A stretch of DNA of 64,000 nucleotides from Leptasterias polaris (lineage: Eukaryota > Echinodermata > Asteroidea > Forcipulatida > Asteriidae). The position numbers were made by a program, and so were the translations under genes. The DNA lies in contig JAZGTN010000073.1 in assembly GCA_037783415.1 (NCBI GenBank), positions 1,178,001-1,242,000 of the forward strand, given 5' to 3'. This document shows positions 10,776-21,612 of this stretch, piece after piece (the first letter of the stretch is position 1; every line of letters begins with the position of its first letter). The notes below the pieces were generated by a model that was given only the letters and a program-made list of their open reading frames with translations, had not been told where the DNA came from and did not search any database.

Positions 10776-11237
10776 GATGTTACACTTAGATACTTAAGAT
10801 GTTACACTTAGATACTTAAGATGTTACACTTAGATACTTAAGATGTTACACTTAGATACTTAAGATGTTACACTTAGATACTTAAGATGTTACACTTAGA
10901 TACTTAAGATGTTACACTTAGATACTTAAGATGTTACACTTAGATACTTAAGATGTTACACTTAGATACTTAAGATGTTACACTTAGATACTTAAGATGT
11001 TACACTTAGATACTTAAGATGTTACACTTAGATACTTAAGATGTTACACTTAGATACTTAAGATGTTACACTTAGATACTTAAGATGTTACACTTAGATA
11101 CTTAAGATGTTACACTTAGATACTTAAGATGTTACACTTAGATACTTAAGATGTTACACTTAGATACTTAAGATGTTACACTTAGATACTTAAGATGTTA
11201 CACTTAGATACTTAAGATGTTACACTTAGATACTTAA
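10776..11237. repeat. Exact 22-bp tandem array, 21 copies
   Basis: The unit beginning GATGTTACACTTAGATACTT repeats without visible change for 462 bp, which is exactly 21 x 22. A further partial GATGT follows. Each unit has two related halves (ACTTAGAT and ACTTAAGAT) and a CTTAAG palindrome. There is no coding potential, because stops occur in the unit. Confidence 0.98.
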
Positions 11238-12377
11238 GATGTCTTTTCACGTTCTAAAGACGTTGTGTATATTGCTTTATCTGGTTTCTATGATAATGGT
11301 CCTGGATGTCTTTTTCTGGTAAGAGAAATCAGGAAGACATCTTAATTTGTCAAGTTTTATGTCTATCTACATGTACGCCATGGACCCTTTACAGTGCTAC
11401 AGGATAGATAGATAGATCTACCTCCATGGTTAGATAGACGATGATTAAGCTCGGAAACAAGGAAACACGGTTGGTTACTTTAAGCTTCTGCTACTACATG
11501 TTTGCCAACGCTTAAAAATAACAGATTACAAGCCTCCAAAATATTGCCATGGGTTCTATTGTCACAGAAAAACTTGAGAAGACTAAAGAAACACGAAGAA
11601 TGCAACCTCTGACAGCCTAACTCACCCTTTGATAACCTAATGGTGATCCAGTTTTCCCCGTCACCCGAACGTCCCTGGTTTACCACAACAATGTCGCCCA
11701 CCAAGGAGCAGAGCTACCATGCAACAACTGGGACTCCCGATGGGGCTTTGGGGAGCAGGTAAACATGTCTTGTTTGGCACGTGAGGATCAAGGGAAAAGC
11801 TGTCACCGGGGACAACATGGGAAAAAAAGTTGAAGACTAACAGTTCAAGCTAAATAAATTAGACATGTTTTTTCTCAAAGCTAAGGCACAAAAACAGCCT
11901 GTTGTGAATGAGTGCATGGGGCTGTTCCTAACACATTAGCGTCACACTTTAGAAATCAGCCACAAACCTGTCTTCTCTCTGGACATATATTCCCCCTTTT
12001 CACTCAGTCCCACTAACCTTTTGCTTAAGGGGTAAGATTCTATCAATCTTTTTTCTTTTTTCCTTCCCCGCCCCCGCCCCCCCACCCCCTTTTCAAAAAG
12101 AATTTAGTTCGCTGTTGCAAACTGCTAACCAACTGAAATGACCTATGGTATAAGCATTTTTGTTTGCCTCACGTTTCGACTCTGGGAGATTTTTTCTCTC
12201 ATTTTCAATTTTTTTAATTTGATAAATTATCCTAGAAAGAAACTGTGATAAGTCAACAGCTCAGTAATCAGTATAAAGAACAGTGATTTACATTTTTTTC
12301 ATTTTAAAGATAGATATTTGTTGAATAGGCATATCGATGAAAGTACTAAAGACATTAACAAATCTGCTCTAACTTTG
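11238..12377. other. No recognisable feature
   Basis: Unique-looking sequence with a short GATA run at 11406-11420 and a pyrimidine/C-rich tract at 12045-12095. Confidence 0.35.
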
Positions 12378-12698
12378 TTAAAGGTAGACTCATAGATTAA
12401 TAAGTACTCCTAAAGTTAATGACCGAAAAAACTTACTTTGTGAGAAGCACTGCCGTCGTTGATAGTAAAAACTAATTTGAGAAAAAAATTCCCTTCGAAG
12501 TAATATGGTTTGGATAATTTTCCATCCCAAAAACATTTGAATTTGAGAAGCGTTTCATGCATGAATTGTTTCTCCGATTTCTGAGGGTTGGTGTCAGCTC
12601 CCGAATGCTGCAGCCAGAGATGCTTTCTTCATAATTGTCCCCTATAATCATCATAATGGTGACAAAAACCAATCTATGACACTACTAGTTACCTTTAA
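12378..12698. mobile_element. B/D-type TTAA element
   Basis: Starts TTAAAGGTAGAC and ends TTACCTTTAA. It begins with B blocks (AAAACTTACTTTGTGAGAAG) and ends with D blocks (GAGGGTTGGTGTC, AATGCTGCAGCCAGAGATGC), so it looks like a composite of the two families. Confidence 0.65.
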
Positions 12699-12788
12699 AA
12701 GACGCTCTGATTTTTAACAAAACAACCCAAACCATTGAAATCAATTCCAGTTGGAATTTTGGTCAGAGACATGTTTTTTGGTTTTGTT

Positions 12789-13230
12789 TAATAATAATAA
12801 TAATAATAATAATAGTGGCTTCTTATATAGCGCTCATATCCGTCACTCAGTGACGCTCAAGGCGCTTCAACAGTCAGTATTTTCCTGCAAGGTATATATG
12901 TGGAGCTACTTTTTGAATTTTGAGACCTATTTCTTTACATAGCACCATGTAATGGTTTACAAGGTGCTGTGGCGCAATATGCAGCCAATCAAACCAGGAA
13001 CACCGGGGCAAACCCCTTCTCTTTTCGATAAGTGCACTGGGTTCTTTTACGTGCATTACACAACACACGGGACCAACGGCTTTACGTCCCATCCGAAGGA
13101 CGAAGCAATAATGGTTAAGTGTCTTGCTTAATAAGGACACAAGTGTCACGACCGGGACTCGAACCCACACTCTGCTGAACAGAAACACCAGAGCTTGAGT
13201 CCGGTGCTCTTATCCGCTCGGCCACGACAC
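12789..13230 (-). mobile_element. tRNA-Leu-derived SINE, nearly full length
   Basis: Read on the minus strand it starts with a tRNA-like head (13144-13230), continues through about 330 bp of body and ends in an ATT-repeat tail (12789-12815). The head has a 7-bp acceptor stem with two wobble pairs, a long variable arm, box B GGTTCGAGTCC and an anticodon loop CTCAAGC (anticodon CAA). The body is shared with the truncated copy at 61700-61933. The open frame of 104 codons at 12874-13188 is spurious. Confidence 0.85.
13144..13230 (-). pseudogene. tRNA-Leu(CAA)-like SINE head
   Basis: It can be folded as a type II tRNA with anticodon stem CCGGA/TCTGG and a variable arm. It is joined directly to the SINE body and lacks an isolated terminator, so I read it as the pol III promoter part of the SINE. 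It is unlikely to be a working tRNA gene. Confidence 0.65.
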
Positions 13231-13422
13231 GTTTAACGTTTAACGTTACCTTGAATTCATGGAGAGATATACAATCCAAGGGTGACCCTTATCCCTGGAG
13301 TTTAGCCAGACAATACCCATTAAAGAGGGGCTCCAAATGAGTTTTGTGATGAACTCATTTGCCAATACATACACTGTAGAGTCTTCATAAAAGTATAGGG
13401 AGAACAAGTCTGTAACCGCACC

Positions 13423-14051
13423 TTAAAGGCAAAGTATACACTGTACCTTTGTTTTTGGGAAGCGTTCGTTTGTTTTAATCCCATATAAATGTTGATATAC
13501 ATGTACATATACAATCAAACTAACCTGTGAAAATTTCATTTCAAAAAGTGGTCGCGTTTTTGAGATATCGCCGAAAATCCGGAGCGAATATGTCCACGCA
13601 GGAAGAATAATCCCTAATAGGAATACACAATCTGAGGAGCGTTTCTGGTAGAAACGTTTCTCAGATTCAAATTTGGGGGCACAAAAACTGATATATTTTT
13701 GACATAACCACAAAACTTTGAATTGAAATGTTTCTTACATCGAAAGCTGCTGCAGGCTTCTAACCAATAGATAGTTCCCAGTAGACGCCATCTTTACGGG
13801 CAAATTGCATTTTGGCATGCAGGCGCGTCAAGCGCTCTAATTATTAACGCAGCCGCGTCATTCACTAACCAATCATGCAATGAGTTTTGTGAAATGTGCG
13901 CGTGTTGCACGCCATTCTCACGCGTAACGCATGACTGTGTGTTCCAAACTGCCCGTAAAGATGGCCGATTTACGTCATACTGCAACCTATCTATAGGTTT
14001 TTATTGCCGTGGATTTTAAGAGTGATTATCAAACGTATACCTTCCCTTTAA
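13423..14051. mobile_element. B'-subfamily TTAA element with nested TA element
   Basis: TTAAAGGCAAAGTATACACT to CCCTTTAA, with the B' core inverted relative to 45038 (TTTGAGATATCGCCGAAAATC, AGAAACGTTTCTCAGATTC). It is 629 bp, of which 226 bp are a separate insert at 13768-13993 that splits the conserved AAAGCTGCTG...GTTTTTATTGCC segment. Confidence 0.75.
13768..13993. mobile_element. TA-flanked element TAGATAG..., nested
   Basis: Inverted ends TAGATAG/CTATCTA, then GCCATCTTTACGGGCA on the left and TGCCCGTAAAGATGGC on the right. It interrupts the B' element at a TA. The interior is CpG-rich and palindromic, with no coding sequence. Confidence 0.75.
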
Positions 14052-14488
14052 AATTGTGTTAAATGTCACTTTATACTCTTTCAGAGCAAAATTTGAAGCA
14101 CGACATCATTGGACAACAAAAGCAAATAGGGTCCCAACATTCCAAAGAGGAATTTCTGCGCCAGTCAAAAGGTAAAACTCAACGCCATTTTGATTGAATA
14201 TCATCAAAATTCAGGATTGAACTGATCATTCTCTGGCAATGGCTATTTCCAAGGAGTTTGCAAGGGTATAGCAATTCAAGTGTGAAAAGGTCTTATGAAG
14301 TTTCCCAGGAATTTTCCTCCCGGGAAATTGTGTAGTGTGAAGGGGCTTCAGTCCAATCAATAATGGTGTGGAGTGATTTAGAACAAGGGGATATTGGAGG
14401 ATTGAGGTCACCTGTCCGCAAAAAGGTCAGATGAGGTCAGCTGTACACAATAAGACCAGAGGAAGTAATTTATCGAAGTAACAAGCCA
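14052..14488. other. No recognisable feature
   Basis: Unique-looking spacer between the B' and A copies. Contains TTTCCCAGGAATTTTCCTCC, a short imperfect palindrome. Confidence 0.3.
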
Positions 14489-14682
14489 GGGGCCCAATTT
14501 CATAGAGCTGCTTAAGTAGAAAACGTTGCTTAACAATTTCCTGCTAACCAAAAATAAGCAGGATACCAGTCACAAATAGTACATTTGACATGGTATTTTG
14601 GCTGGTTACCGTATTTTGCTCAGCATAATTTTGTTGTGCTTAGCTACTTTTCGTGCTTAAGCAGCTCTATGAAATTGGGCCA
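14489..14682. mobile_element. A-family hairpin element, reference copy
   Basis: The clearest full-length member. GGGCCCAATTTCATAGAGC at the left is inverted as GCTCTATGAAATTGGGCC at the right, about 194 bp. The interior is largely self-complementary: GCTTAAG near each end, and CAGGATACCAGTCACAAA against TTTTGGCTGGTTACC. Useful as the type sequence for the family here. Confidence 0.9.
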
Positions 14683-15089
14683 AGGTAGGCAACATATACA
14701 TTTGTGTATGTATCAGAAGATCAGTAGGCATATATAACTCCTTTCACCACACAAAGGTAGACTGTCAACAAGCAAACCAGACTTAATCCATCTTATTTGT
14801 TAACCGACAATGAAGTCACTCCCCTCCTATACAAATGCAAGAATGTTGGGCTTTCACTAAGCTGTTGAAACTCAAACTCATGAATGCTTTCACAGTTTGT
14901 ATTCTCCTCTGTGTTAACAGGATTATGAAGCGTGCTTTTTAGACCATAATCAGACCACAAAAAAGTTACTCTTAGCACAGCGCACTTTTTAGCACCTGAA
15001 CAAGTGAAGTATGAATGAGTACTGCGATTTATAGAATAATCTTTAGGGGAAACTATAGTTGAAAAGTTATGACCAAAAAAAAACTTCAT

Positions 15090-15285
15090 TGTCAACAAGT
15101 TTTGAGATGTAAACCCCTTTTTATCAAAAGTTATTAAGTATCACATAATTTTCATAAAATGCAAAATTTTGTTTTCTACCCTTGGGCTGCGTATACAAAT
15201 CATGCCCGCCAGAAGTCCAGGTTCTGTGGCTCTTTATGTGAAATAAAAAACATGTAATGTTACAGGTTACTACATGGTCTTTTTC
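15090..15285. mobile_element. H-family fragment
   Basis: TTTTGAGATGTAAACCCC, GAAGTCCAGGTTCTGTGGCTC and GTTACAGGTTACTACATGGTC match the second half of H at 51777-52121. The left half is absent or unrecognisable. Confidence 0.55.
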
Positions 15286-15457
15286 TACCATGTTGCTACC
15301 ATGTACGTGGTCTTGCCCTATATAGACCATGTACGTGTCTTGGCCCTATGGACCTATTTACATGTACTCTGTGCACACATACACTTTCGGAGTTTCGCTG
15401 CAAATTCCCAACCCACAAGATTAACTAAGGGTGCTAAAAGCGACTGTATTTAGAAAA

Positions 15458-15536
15458 GGACCCAATGTACATGGTATTGTGGCTGGCAACCTTAATCTGG
15501 TAAGCATAATGTGGATGCACTTAGCTACTTTTTGAG
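15458..15536. mobile_element. A-family fragment
   Basis: GTACATGGTATTGTGGCTGG followed by CAACCTTAATCTGGTAAGC and TTAGCTACTTTTTG. Only the central and right part of an A element remains. Confidence 0.6.
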
Positions 15537-16599
15537 AAAATAAAATTAGCTGTTGTAGACTGTTTACCATTCAAAAGGACTTACGGTATAAATGCTAACA
15601 AATAGTTAGTGGCCTGACATTTTGATCCTAGCAGAGTCTTTCTCGAAGGCTAAATGACAACACAACACACAAAAGCTACTTTTTGTGTATAGTACTTCAG
15701 TGACCCAACAGAGACAAGTATTCTGTGTCACTTAAAATAACTCAAAGCTATGCCCATAACATAGGCCAAACTGCTTTCCCTTACAATACAAGTACATGTA
15801 CCTTCATGTGTATCCCGATATGCGGAGATGATGCAGTCTTTCACCACACCCAGAACCAGCACAAAGAATCAAAGGCCTTGTACATGTATAAGAATCTCTA
15901 ACTAACTCTTACAAACAAATCTGCATTCCCAAGAGTACAACCCGCCCCCGCCACCTCCCTCTCTCTAAAGCCCGCATCAATACCATTTCGTTCCAAAGTT
16001 ACACATTCATCTTTAAAAAGGATTTCTGGGTTCTGTTTGGCCGAGGGAGGCTGCTGGCGAAGCACTCAATCTACACTACACCAGATGAGAGTAGACACTG
16101 CCCGACATAATCTAACCCTAGACCCATCAACACATCTTGACATGACTCACCCTCAATCAGGGATGGTGTAAATAAACGGGGTAGTTTACAGGGATTCAAG
16201 GCCCCCCCCACCCCTACCTTCCCCCACTTCCCCATCAGTAATGTCAAACTCTTGTGGGGGGAAAAAGGGGAAGAGTCTAATATCCCCCAAGTTGTTGAGT
16301 GGGAGTAGTTTACAGATCTTTAAAAGTAAAAATGCAAAGCTTGTTTGTTTTGCAATTATGCAAATGTTACATTCAATAGTTCTGTAGCCCCCCCCCCCCC
16401 CCAATCAGTATATAAATAAGTACAGAAAACAAAACAAATGAATAGATAAATAATAACTATTAATTATTAATCAAACAAATTAAAAGTTCAAAGGAACATA
16501 ACTTATGAAAGAAGGGGGAGACTGCATTTTGGCTATTATGCATAAGTTTTAGGAGACTTCTTGCGATATTACTTCACTTCATGTAAAACTAATTTGTAG
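15537..16599. other. No recognisable feature
   Basis: Unique-looking sequence with C runs at 16200-16215 and 16388-16402. No coding exon supported. Confidence 0.35.
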
Positions 16600-16850
16600 T
16601 AATAATATATAGCTTGTTACAAATGCATCCAACACAACGTACAATGTAAGTGCCAATGACAGGATGGTGATTAGGACACGAGAAGAAATGTTCAGTTTAA
16701 GATGCGGGAGGAAAAACCCCACATGTGGAAAACTCACGCAATCAGGTTGGGACTGAAAACCCAATCCACATGCAAGGCTCCTAGTCTGAGGTGGGATTCG
16801 AACCGGGATTTACAGTGGTGAAAAGCAGGGAAAGAAAGCACAAAGCCAAC
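16600..16850 (-). mobile_element. tRNA-derived SINE, type 4
   Basis: Minus-strand box B GGTTCGAATCC at 16794-16804 is followed by CTGATTGCGTGAGTTTTCC and CCTCCCGCATCT. This is the same order as the plus-strand copy at 29046-29326. The tail is eroded and the ends are approximate. Confidence 0.65.
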
Positions 16851-16852
16851 CA

Positions 16853-17052
16853 GGGCTCAATTTCATAGAGTTGCTTAATAAATTAAGCAAACAAATATTG
16901 CTTAACAACTTTCTGCTTAGCAATAACTAGCATGATACCAGTCAAAAAATTTGTACATGTTGCATGGTATTTTGGCTGGTAACCTCATTCTGGTAAACAT
17001 AACTTTGCTGAGCTACATTTCGTGCTTAAGAAACGCTATGAAATTGGACCCT
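16853..17052. mobile_element. A-family hairpin element
   Basis: GGGCTCAATTTCATAGAG to CGCTATGAAATTGGACCC with the full set of internal blocks. About 200 bp. It starts directly after the SINE. Confidence 0.8.
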
Positions 17053-17655
17053 AATGCCCCCAAATTTAATTTCACATTAAAATTTTAACCCTAACTAGCC
17101 CCCCCTCTCATCTTGAAGGTTTTAGCAAGGATTTGGTAAAAAGGTGTCCAAATTTGCTGGCAATTTAAAAACTGGTTGTCCAAATTGTTCACTTACAATT
17201 CATTTACATGTAACTGACAGATAAAACAGGGTGTCCAACTTTAAAACAGGGTGACCAAAGGACACCCATACACTTCCCTCTGGCTAACAACACTACGGCT
17301 AGAGGTACATGTAAGTGGAGAAGAAGCCAATGACAAAATAAATATTTTTGGACCGCACTTTCCCCCCCCCCCCCCTCCAGCAGGTTTCTCATGTTTCAGT
17401 GTGCGGTAATGGCCGCATAGCTGCAACGTTGATAAATTGCCTCTTAGGATATTACCCCACCGCCCCTCGTCTAATCAAACTTTGATGAGAAGTCTTATGC
17501 TTGAATAATTCACAGAATGAATTTGCGTCTTGTTTAATAGGATCGCTGCATTTACAAGACGAGAACACTTCTCACTAGTAACTACATTATGAGTACATGA
17601 TTATAATAAAGTCTAATCACATACATGTAATACCAAAAAATATATATATATTTAA
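17053..17655. other. No recognisable feature
   Basis: Short direct duplication AAACAGGGTGTCCAACTTT/AAAACAGGGTGACCAAAGG near 17225-17262 and a C run at 17360-17376. Confidence 0.3.
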
Positions 17656-17745
17656 ACAGTTGATCGTTCTGTTTTGGGTTTCTTTTCCAAAAAAGGAGGA
17701 AGAGGGCCTTTTCATTTTGTATTTTTTTTTTTTTTTTTTTAAGGA
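17656..17745. mobile_element. I-family fragment
   Basis: CAGTTGATCGTTCTG and TTTTCCAAAAAAGGAGGAAG match the left arm of I at 8341-8400. It ends in a long T run. Confidence 0.6.
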
Positions 17746-17904
17746 GGAATGAGCCTGACTAAAGATTTGCTGGCTTTGTAGAACTTAAAAATCTAAACAT
17801 GGGTAAATGAAATCAATAATGACAAAATGGTGCAAAGATTAAGTGAGAATACATTACAAATTTACTGTTTTGGGGGACTAAAATAACAAAAAGAAACTAA
17901 CTTA

Positions 17905-18200
17905 GATGGTCATGATGAAAAACTTCCTTTGAAATAGTTTTGATATGAAGTGTATTAATAAACTACAAGGGAACTGACTGGGTAAATATTTTTACTTGCA
18001 ATGCTCAAGTAGATATTGAGAGATGAGTAAGAAAAACTGTAGTTTTCATCTCGCGAAACCAAAATTTGATGTTTGACAAACATGAACAAATATATGGTCT
18101 TTCACTGCTTTCTTGTGACTTCGATGACTGATTGTGCTTAAACTTTCACAGGTTTGTTAATTTAAGTTACTTTGGGTGAGCACACTTTGATACCCAACAT
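17905..18200. mobile_element. B-type element, diverged
   Basis: Blocks GAAAAACTTCCTTTGAAATA, CTCGCGAAACCAAAA and TTTCACAGGTTTGTTA are shared with 41562-41883 and 44975-45650. The TTAA termini are lost. Confidence 0.55.
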
Positions 18201-18279
18201 AATTGAAACATATTCATTAGACTCAGAGCTAATATTTGAACACAATCTTCTAAAATAATTTGTGATTGAACAAAATGAA

Positions 18280-18360
18280 ATTGACTATAGAGTGGGACTT
18301 GAACCTGTGACCTCCAGATTAACGTGCCGGCGCTCTACCAACTTAGCAATTCAGCCCTAC
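18280..18360 (-). mobile_element. tRNA-like SINE head, type 3
   Basis: On the minus strand GCTAAGTTGGTAGAGCGCC (box A-like) and GGTTCAAGTCC (box B) lie at tRNA spacing. The downstream TAGTCAATTT is also present at 42255, so the unit is a SINE relic and not a tRNA gene. Confidence 0.55.
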
Positions 18361-19130
18361 TATTGGCAGTCTCCCTATTTTGTCAATAATCTTTTTAACT
18401 AAAGATAATTACACAGTGAAGTATTGCTATTCAATTGAACAACACAAGACCGCTGGACTTGCCCAGTCATGAGTTTCCTGCCCCAAAACTAAAATCACTG
18501 TTCCAAATTTAAGGCCTGCGGTGCAGTGTAAATTTTGGAGCCTTGGTACAGACAGTAATACTTTCAAAAGTCTTTTCAAAACTTGAACCTGAAAGAAATT
18601 GAGGAATAACCTTAGAGTGCAGACCAACCTGTCCCTTGTTCAACCCCTGTGGTTTGTGGTTTTCGAATCCCAGAACAACTGAATGGAACCTCAATGCCCA
18701 TTCAAACAGTCAGCCTCCTATCAATCCTACCTTCAAAGACCAAGTACTATAGCAGCTATTCTTTTGGATTTATCCAGAGAAAATTGCAAGGTTTATTTAT
18801 TTCCAGCATTAAACTCTCACCGACCTCAAAAGTTTTGTTATGTAGTCACAAGGGAAGCCTTTCTGCTGGGTGTGCTGGGTCCACTGATTTTGTCTCTTTG
18901 TTAATTGAATTGACTTCATAGGTCAGTTCATATAATGGTCCTGTTGAACAATGGCTTTACTTATAATATTGGAACATACCAAATTGGATGACATTGGACA
19001 ATTCGCTTTTCACACACAGGTTATATACCCTTGATAAAAAGTGCAACCATCCTCAAAGAGAATCCGGTACTTTGTGGTTGTTGATTTTAATTTATTTTAG
19101 CCTCTTTATTTTTCAGGCTTGCTGAAGTAT
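18361..19130. other. No recognisable feature
   Basis: Overlapping chance frames on both strands at 18427-18921. No repeat family or credible exon seen. Confidence 0.3.
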
Positions 19131-19239
19131 AATAGACCATGCAAGTCTCACAGGTATTTTAACGTTTTGGGGACCACTTTGATCCCACGTTCATTGCTTT
19201 AACACGTGAAGAAAACAAACTTGCGGACTTTAACAGGTC

Positions 19240-19480
19240 CCATAGTTCGAGATTGTCCAATCCATCCACGTTTAGCGAGGTGTTAGCGTGTACCAACTGC
19301 ATCTGTGGCTGCAGCGTTCCGGATGAACCAAATTTGGTGACATACTTTCATTGATTTCTAATCAACGGGGGCCCTTCAGATGAAATAATTTACAAGAGTG
19401 CTTACTATCATTACTAGCTTTACAAGCTAGCTTTTCGTATAAGAAAATTTCACTTTTTCGAGGCCATCACCAAAGTACGA
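19240..19480. mobile_element. D-family fragment
   Basis: CCATCCACGTTTAGCGAGGT, GTACCAACTGCATCTGTGGC and ATCAACGGGGGCCCTTCAG match the D copy at 38925-39080 in the same orientation. No termini identified. Confidence 0.65.
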
Positions 19481-20493
19481 CCCTACCTTTCAAGCTAGTT
19501 TGAAATCTTAAACAAATAATGACTTAATTTCTTTGAAATCAATGTCCCTCAAATAATGGTCAAGAGTTCTCCCAGTTTCCGGGCAACCCAAAGATAAAAA
19601 CATTTGTTTACCACATTTGTAAAACCAAAATGAAATAAACATCTACTAGAGTAAAAGTTCTGGATTAATTTGAACCTTTACTTCACAGGCCTGATGGTTC
19701 ACTCAATTGTAAGCTCAAGACTTCTTTTCATAAGTTAAGGTCACCTAAATGAGGGGCGCTTATGTATTGGAGCATTTCAAGGACCTCTAATAAGGCGATG
19801 ACAACCAGGACATGGAGACAATTGCCTCTGTTGTCTCCATGAAATATCAAAGCCTTCTTCACTTTAAAGGAAAAATTAAGCCATAAGATAATATTTTAGT
19901 ATTTTGTTTTGTAATTACTGATAATTACTGGAGTTTTATAAGCTCAACATAATGACTGGTGTGTACTTCAGGCTTCAGTGAATGTACTTTTTGGAGTCAC
20001 CAGGACTAGCCTGGGGAAAATACCACTCATCTACCCATCAGCTGTCAGGCTCCAAAAGCCAATACACTTGCCTTCTCATACATTATACCTCACTTGTTGG
20101 TTTGGGTTTTGTTAAAGGAATTTTGAGTAGCTCCAGCCTCCAGGGGTTTGCAGTCAAAGGATATTAATTTATGGCCGATCATGATAGGAGGGGGGGGGGG
20201 ACAAAAATTATATAATTTTGTTTTCATAGTCACCGACTCACTGGTATTGATGCTTATGAATAAGTAATAATGTCATAAGACAGCGGTGAAAGAGATTAAC
20301 TGCGACAAACTTGAGATCAATATTAATTTAGCTTAGAATGCACTTCAATGTAAACAACTTGTCCTCATAGATATCATTAATATTTAGATGTCATAACTCT
20401 AAACAATAAAGCCTACTTATAGTTTTGAGGAAGGAAAAAGCTTTCTTTTCATTTTTTTATTTTTTATTTTTTTGGCTAAAAACTTTCAGAAAG
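19481..20493. other. No recognisable feature
   Basis: Unique-looking sequence with a G run at 20190-20200. No coding exon supported. Confidence 0.3.
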
Positions 20494-20853
20494 TTTAAAG
20501 ACAAAGTACAGATTGGTGATTATCGTCAAATATTGACTTATCTTAATCTGGGAATTTACCATGAGGACTACATGTAAGTTGATCACCATTACTAATCCTC
20601 TAGAGAAATGTGTCCACCTGAAATATGACAAAGTTGAGGAAACTGCATTTGAAGATTCCATAGATCACTGTCGAAACAAGCCCGATGGGAAACAAACCAT
20701 GATTAACCAACCGCATCTTGTTTTCTGTTGTTTTCACTAAATTGTTTCCATCTAATTGTTTCCTTAATAACCACAAGTTAGATGGATTGTTATGGAACTT
20801 TGTAGAAGATGGAAACGAACAAGGTTTACCAAAATCACTTACTTTCCCTTTAA
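20494..20853. mobile_element. Possible TTAA element
   Basis: Begins TTAAAGACAAAGTACAGATT and ends TTTCCCTTTAA, with size (360 bp) and termini like B. The interior lacks the usual B blocks, so this is an inference from the ends alone. Confidence 0.4.
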
Positions 20854-21461
20854 TGCTCAACCAATCTCATCCAGAGTTTTAGGAATACATGTAGAAGAAA
20901 ACTAAAATGGGAAACTTGGGTGAGGGAAACAAAGAGCTTTAAAAATAAGCTCAGCTGTGCACGACCAAAAGAGTTAAGATGGCTCTTCCTTGATTGTTCT
21001 TGGAATAACAATAAAAGGCTCCAAACAAACCAAGTTTTCTCTTTTTAAACGATAAACCTGTTTTAGAGTCAGTTGTTCTGCAAGACCTTGCTGGCAGAGG
21101 CCTAAAGTAATCCAAACATTAGAAGGGGATGAGGCAATTCCAGAATCAAGGTTCACAGGAGACCCTTTTAAAAACCATTAGGAAACAACGGATAAACCTG
21201 CATTTAAAGGAAATGATTAATTTGTGGACTTTTTAGAACAATTATGTAGACCCAGGGGTCCCATCGCCCCCCCCCCCCCCAAAAAGGCAAGAGATTGCTT
21301 CCACAGACAAACAAGAAAGAGGCGCCCACGGAGAAACAGAGGTTTGTAGTGAGGGTAGGAATATATGTGAAGTTTACAAACAGGAAAAGATAGTTTTAAA
21401 AAAATAAATGAAAACGGTCGTTAAGAGCAGGGGGCCCTAAGCCTCCCTCCCCTATAGATCC
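20854..21461. other. No recognisable feature
   Basis: Contains a C run at 21269-21282. Nothing else recognised. Confidence 0.3.
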
Positions 21462-21612
21462 AGGGCTCGATTTCACAAAGAGTTAAGATTGATCGTAACT
21501 GCAAATCCATCGCAGTTGCTTAGCAAAGAGTGATGTCACAATACAAATCGCTATGGTAATACTGATAACTCATCTCAAGATGAATCTTAGTGCTTTGTGA
21601 AATCGACCCCAG
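21462..21612. mobile_element. F-family foldback element, opposite orientation to 8911
   Basis: Opens GGCTCGATTTCACAAAGAG and closes CTTTGTGAAATCGACCCC, giving inverted ends. The interior GATGTCACAATACAAATCG matches the reverse of the first copy. Confidence 0.75.

Noticed and set aside
10776..11237. CRISPR-like regular array
   Set aside because: The repeats are directly abutting with no spacers, in a eukaryotic context. It is a simple tandem repeat.
13144..13230. Functional tRNA-Leu gene
   Set aside because: It is fused to a SINE body with an ATT tail and has a truncated relative at 61700-61933. No clear terminator follows the tRNA part.
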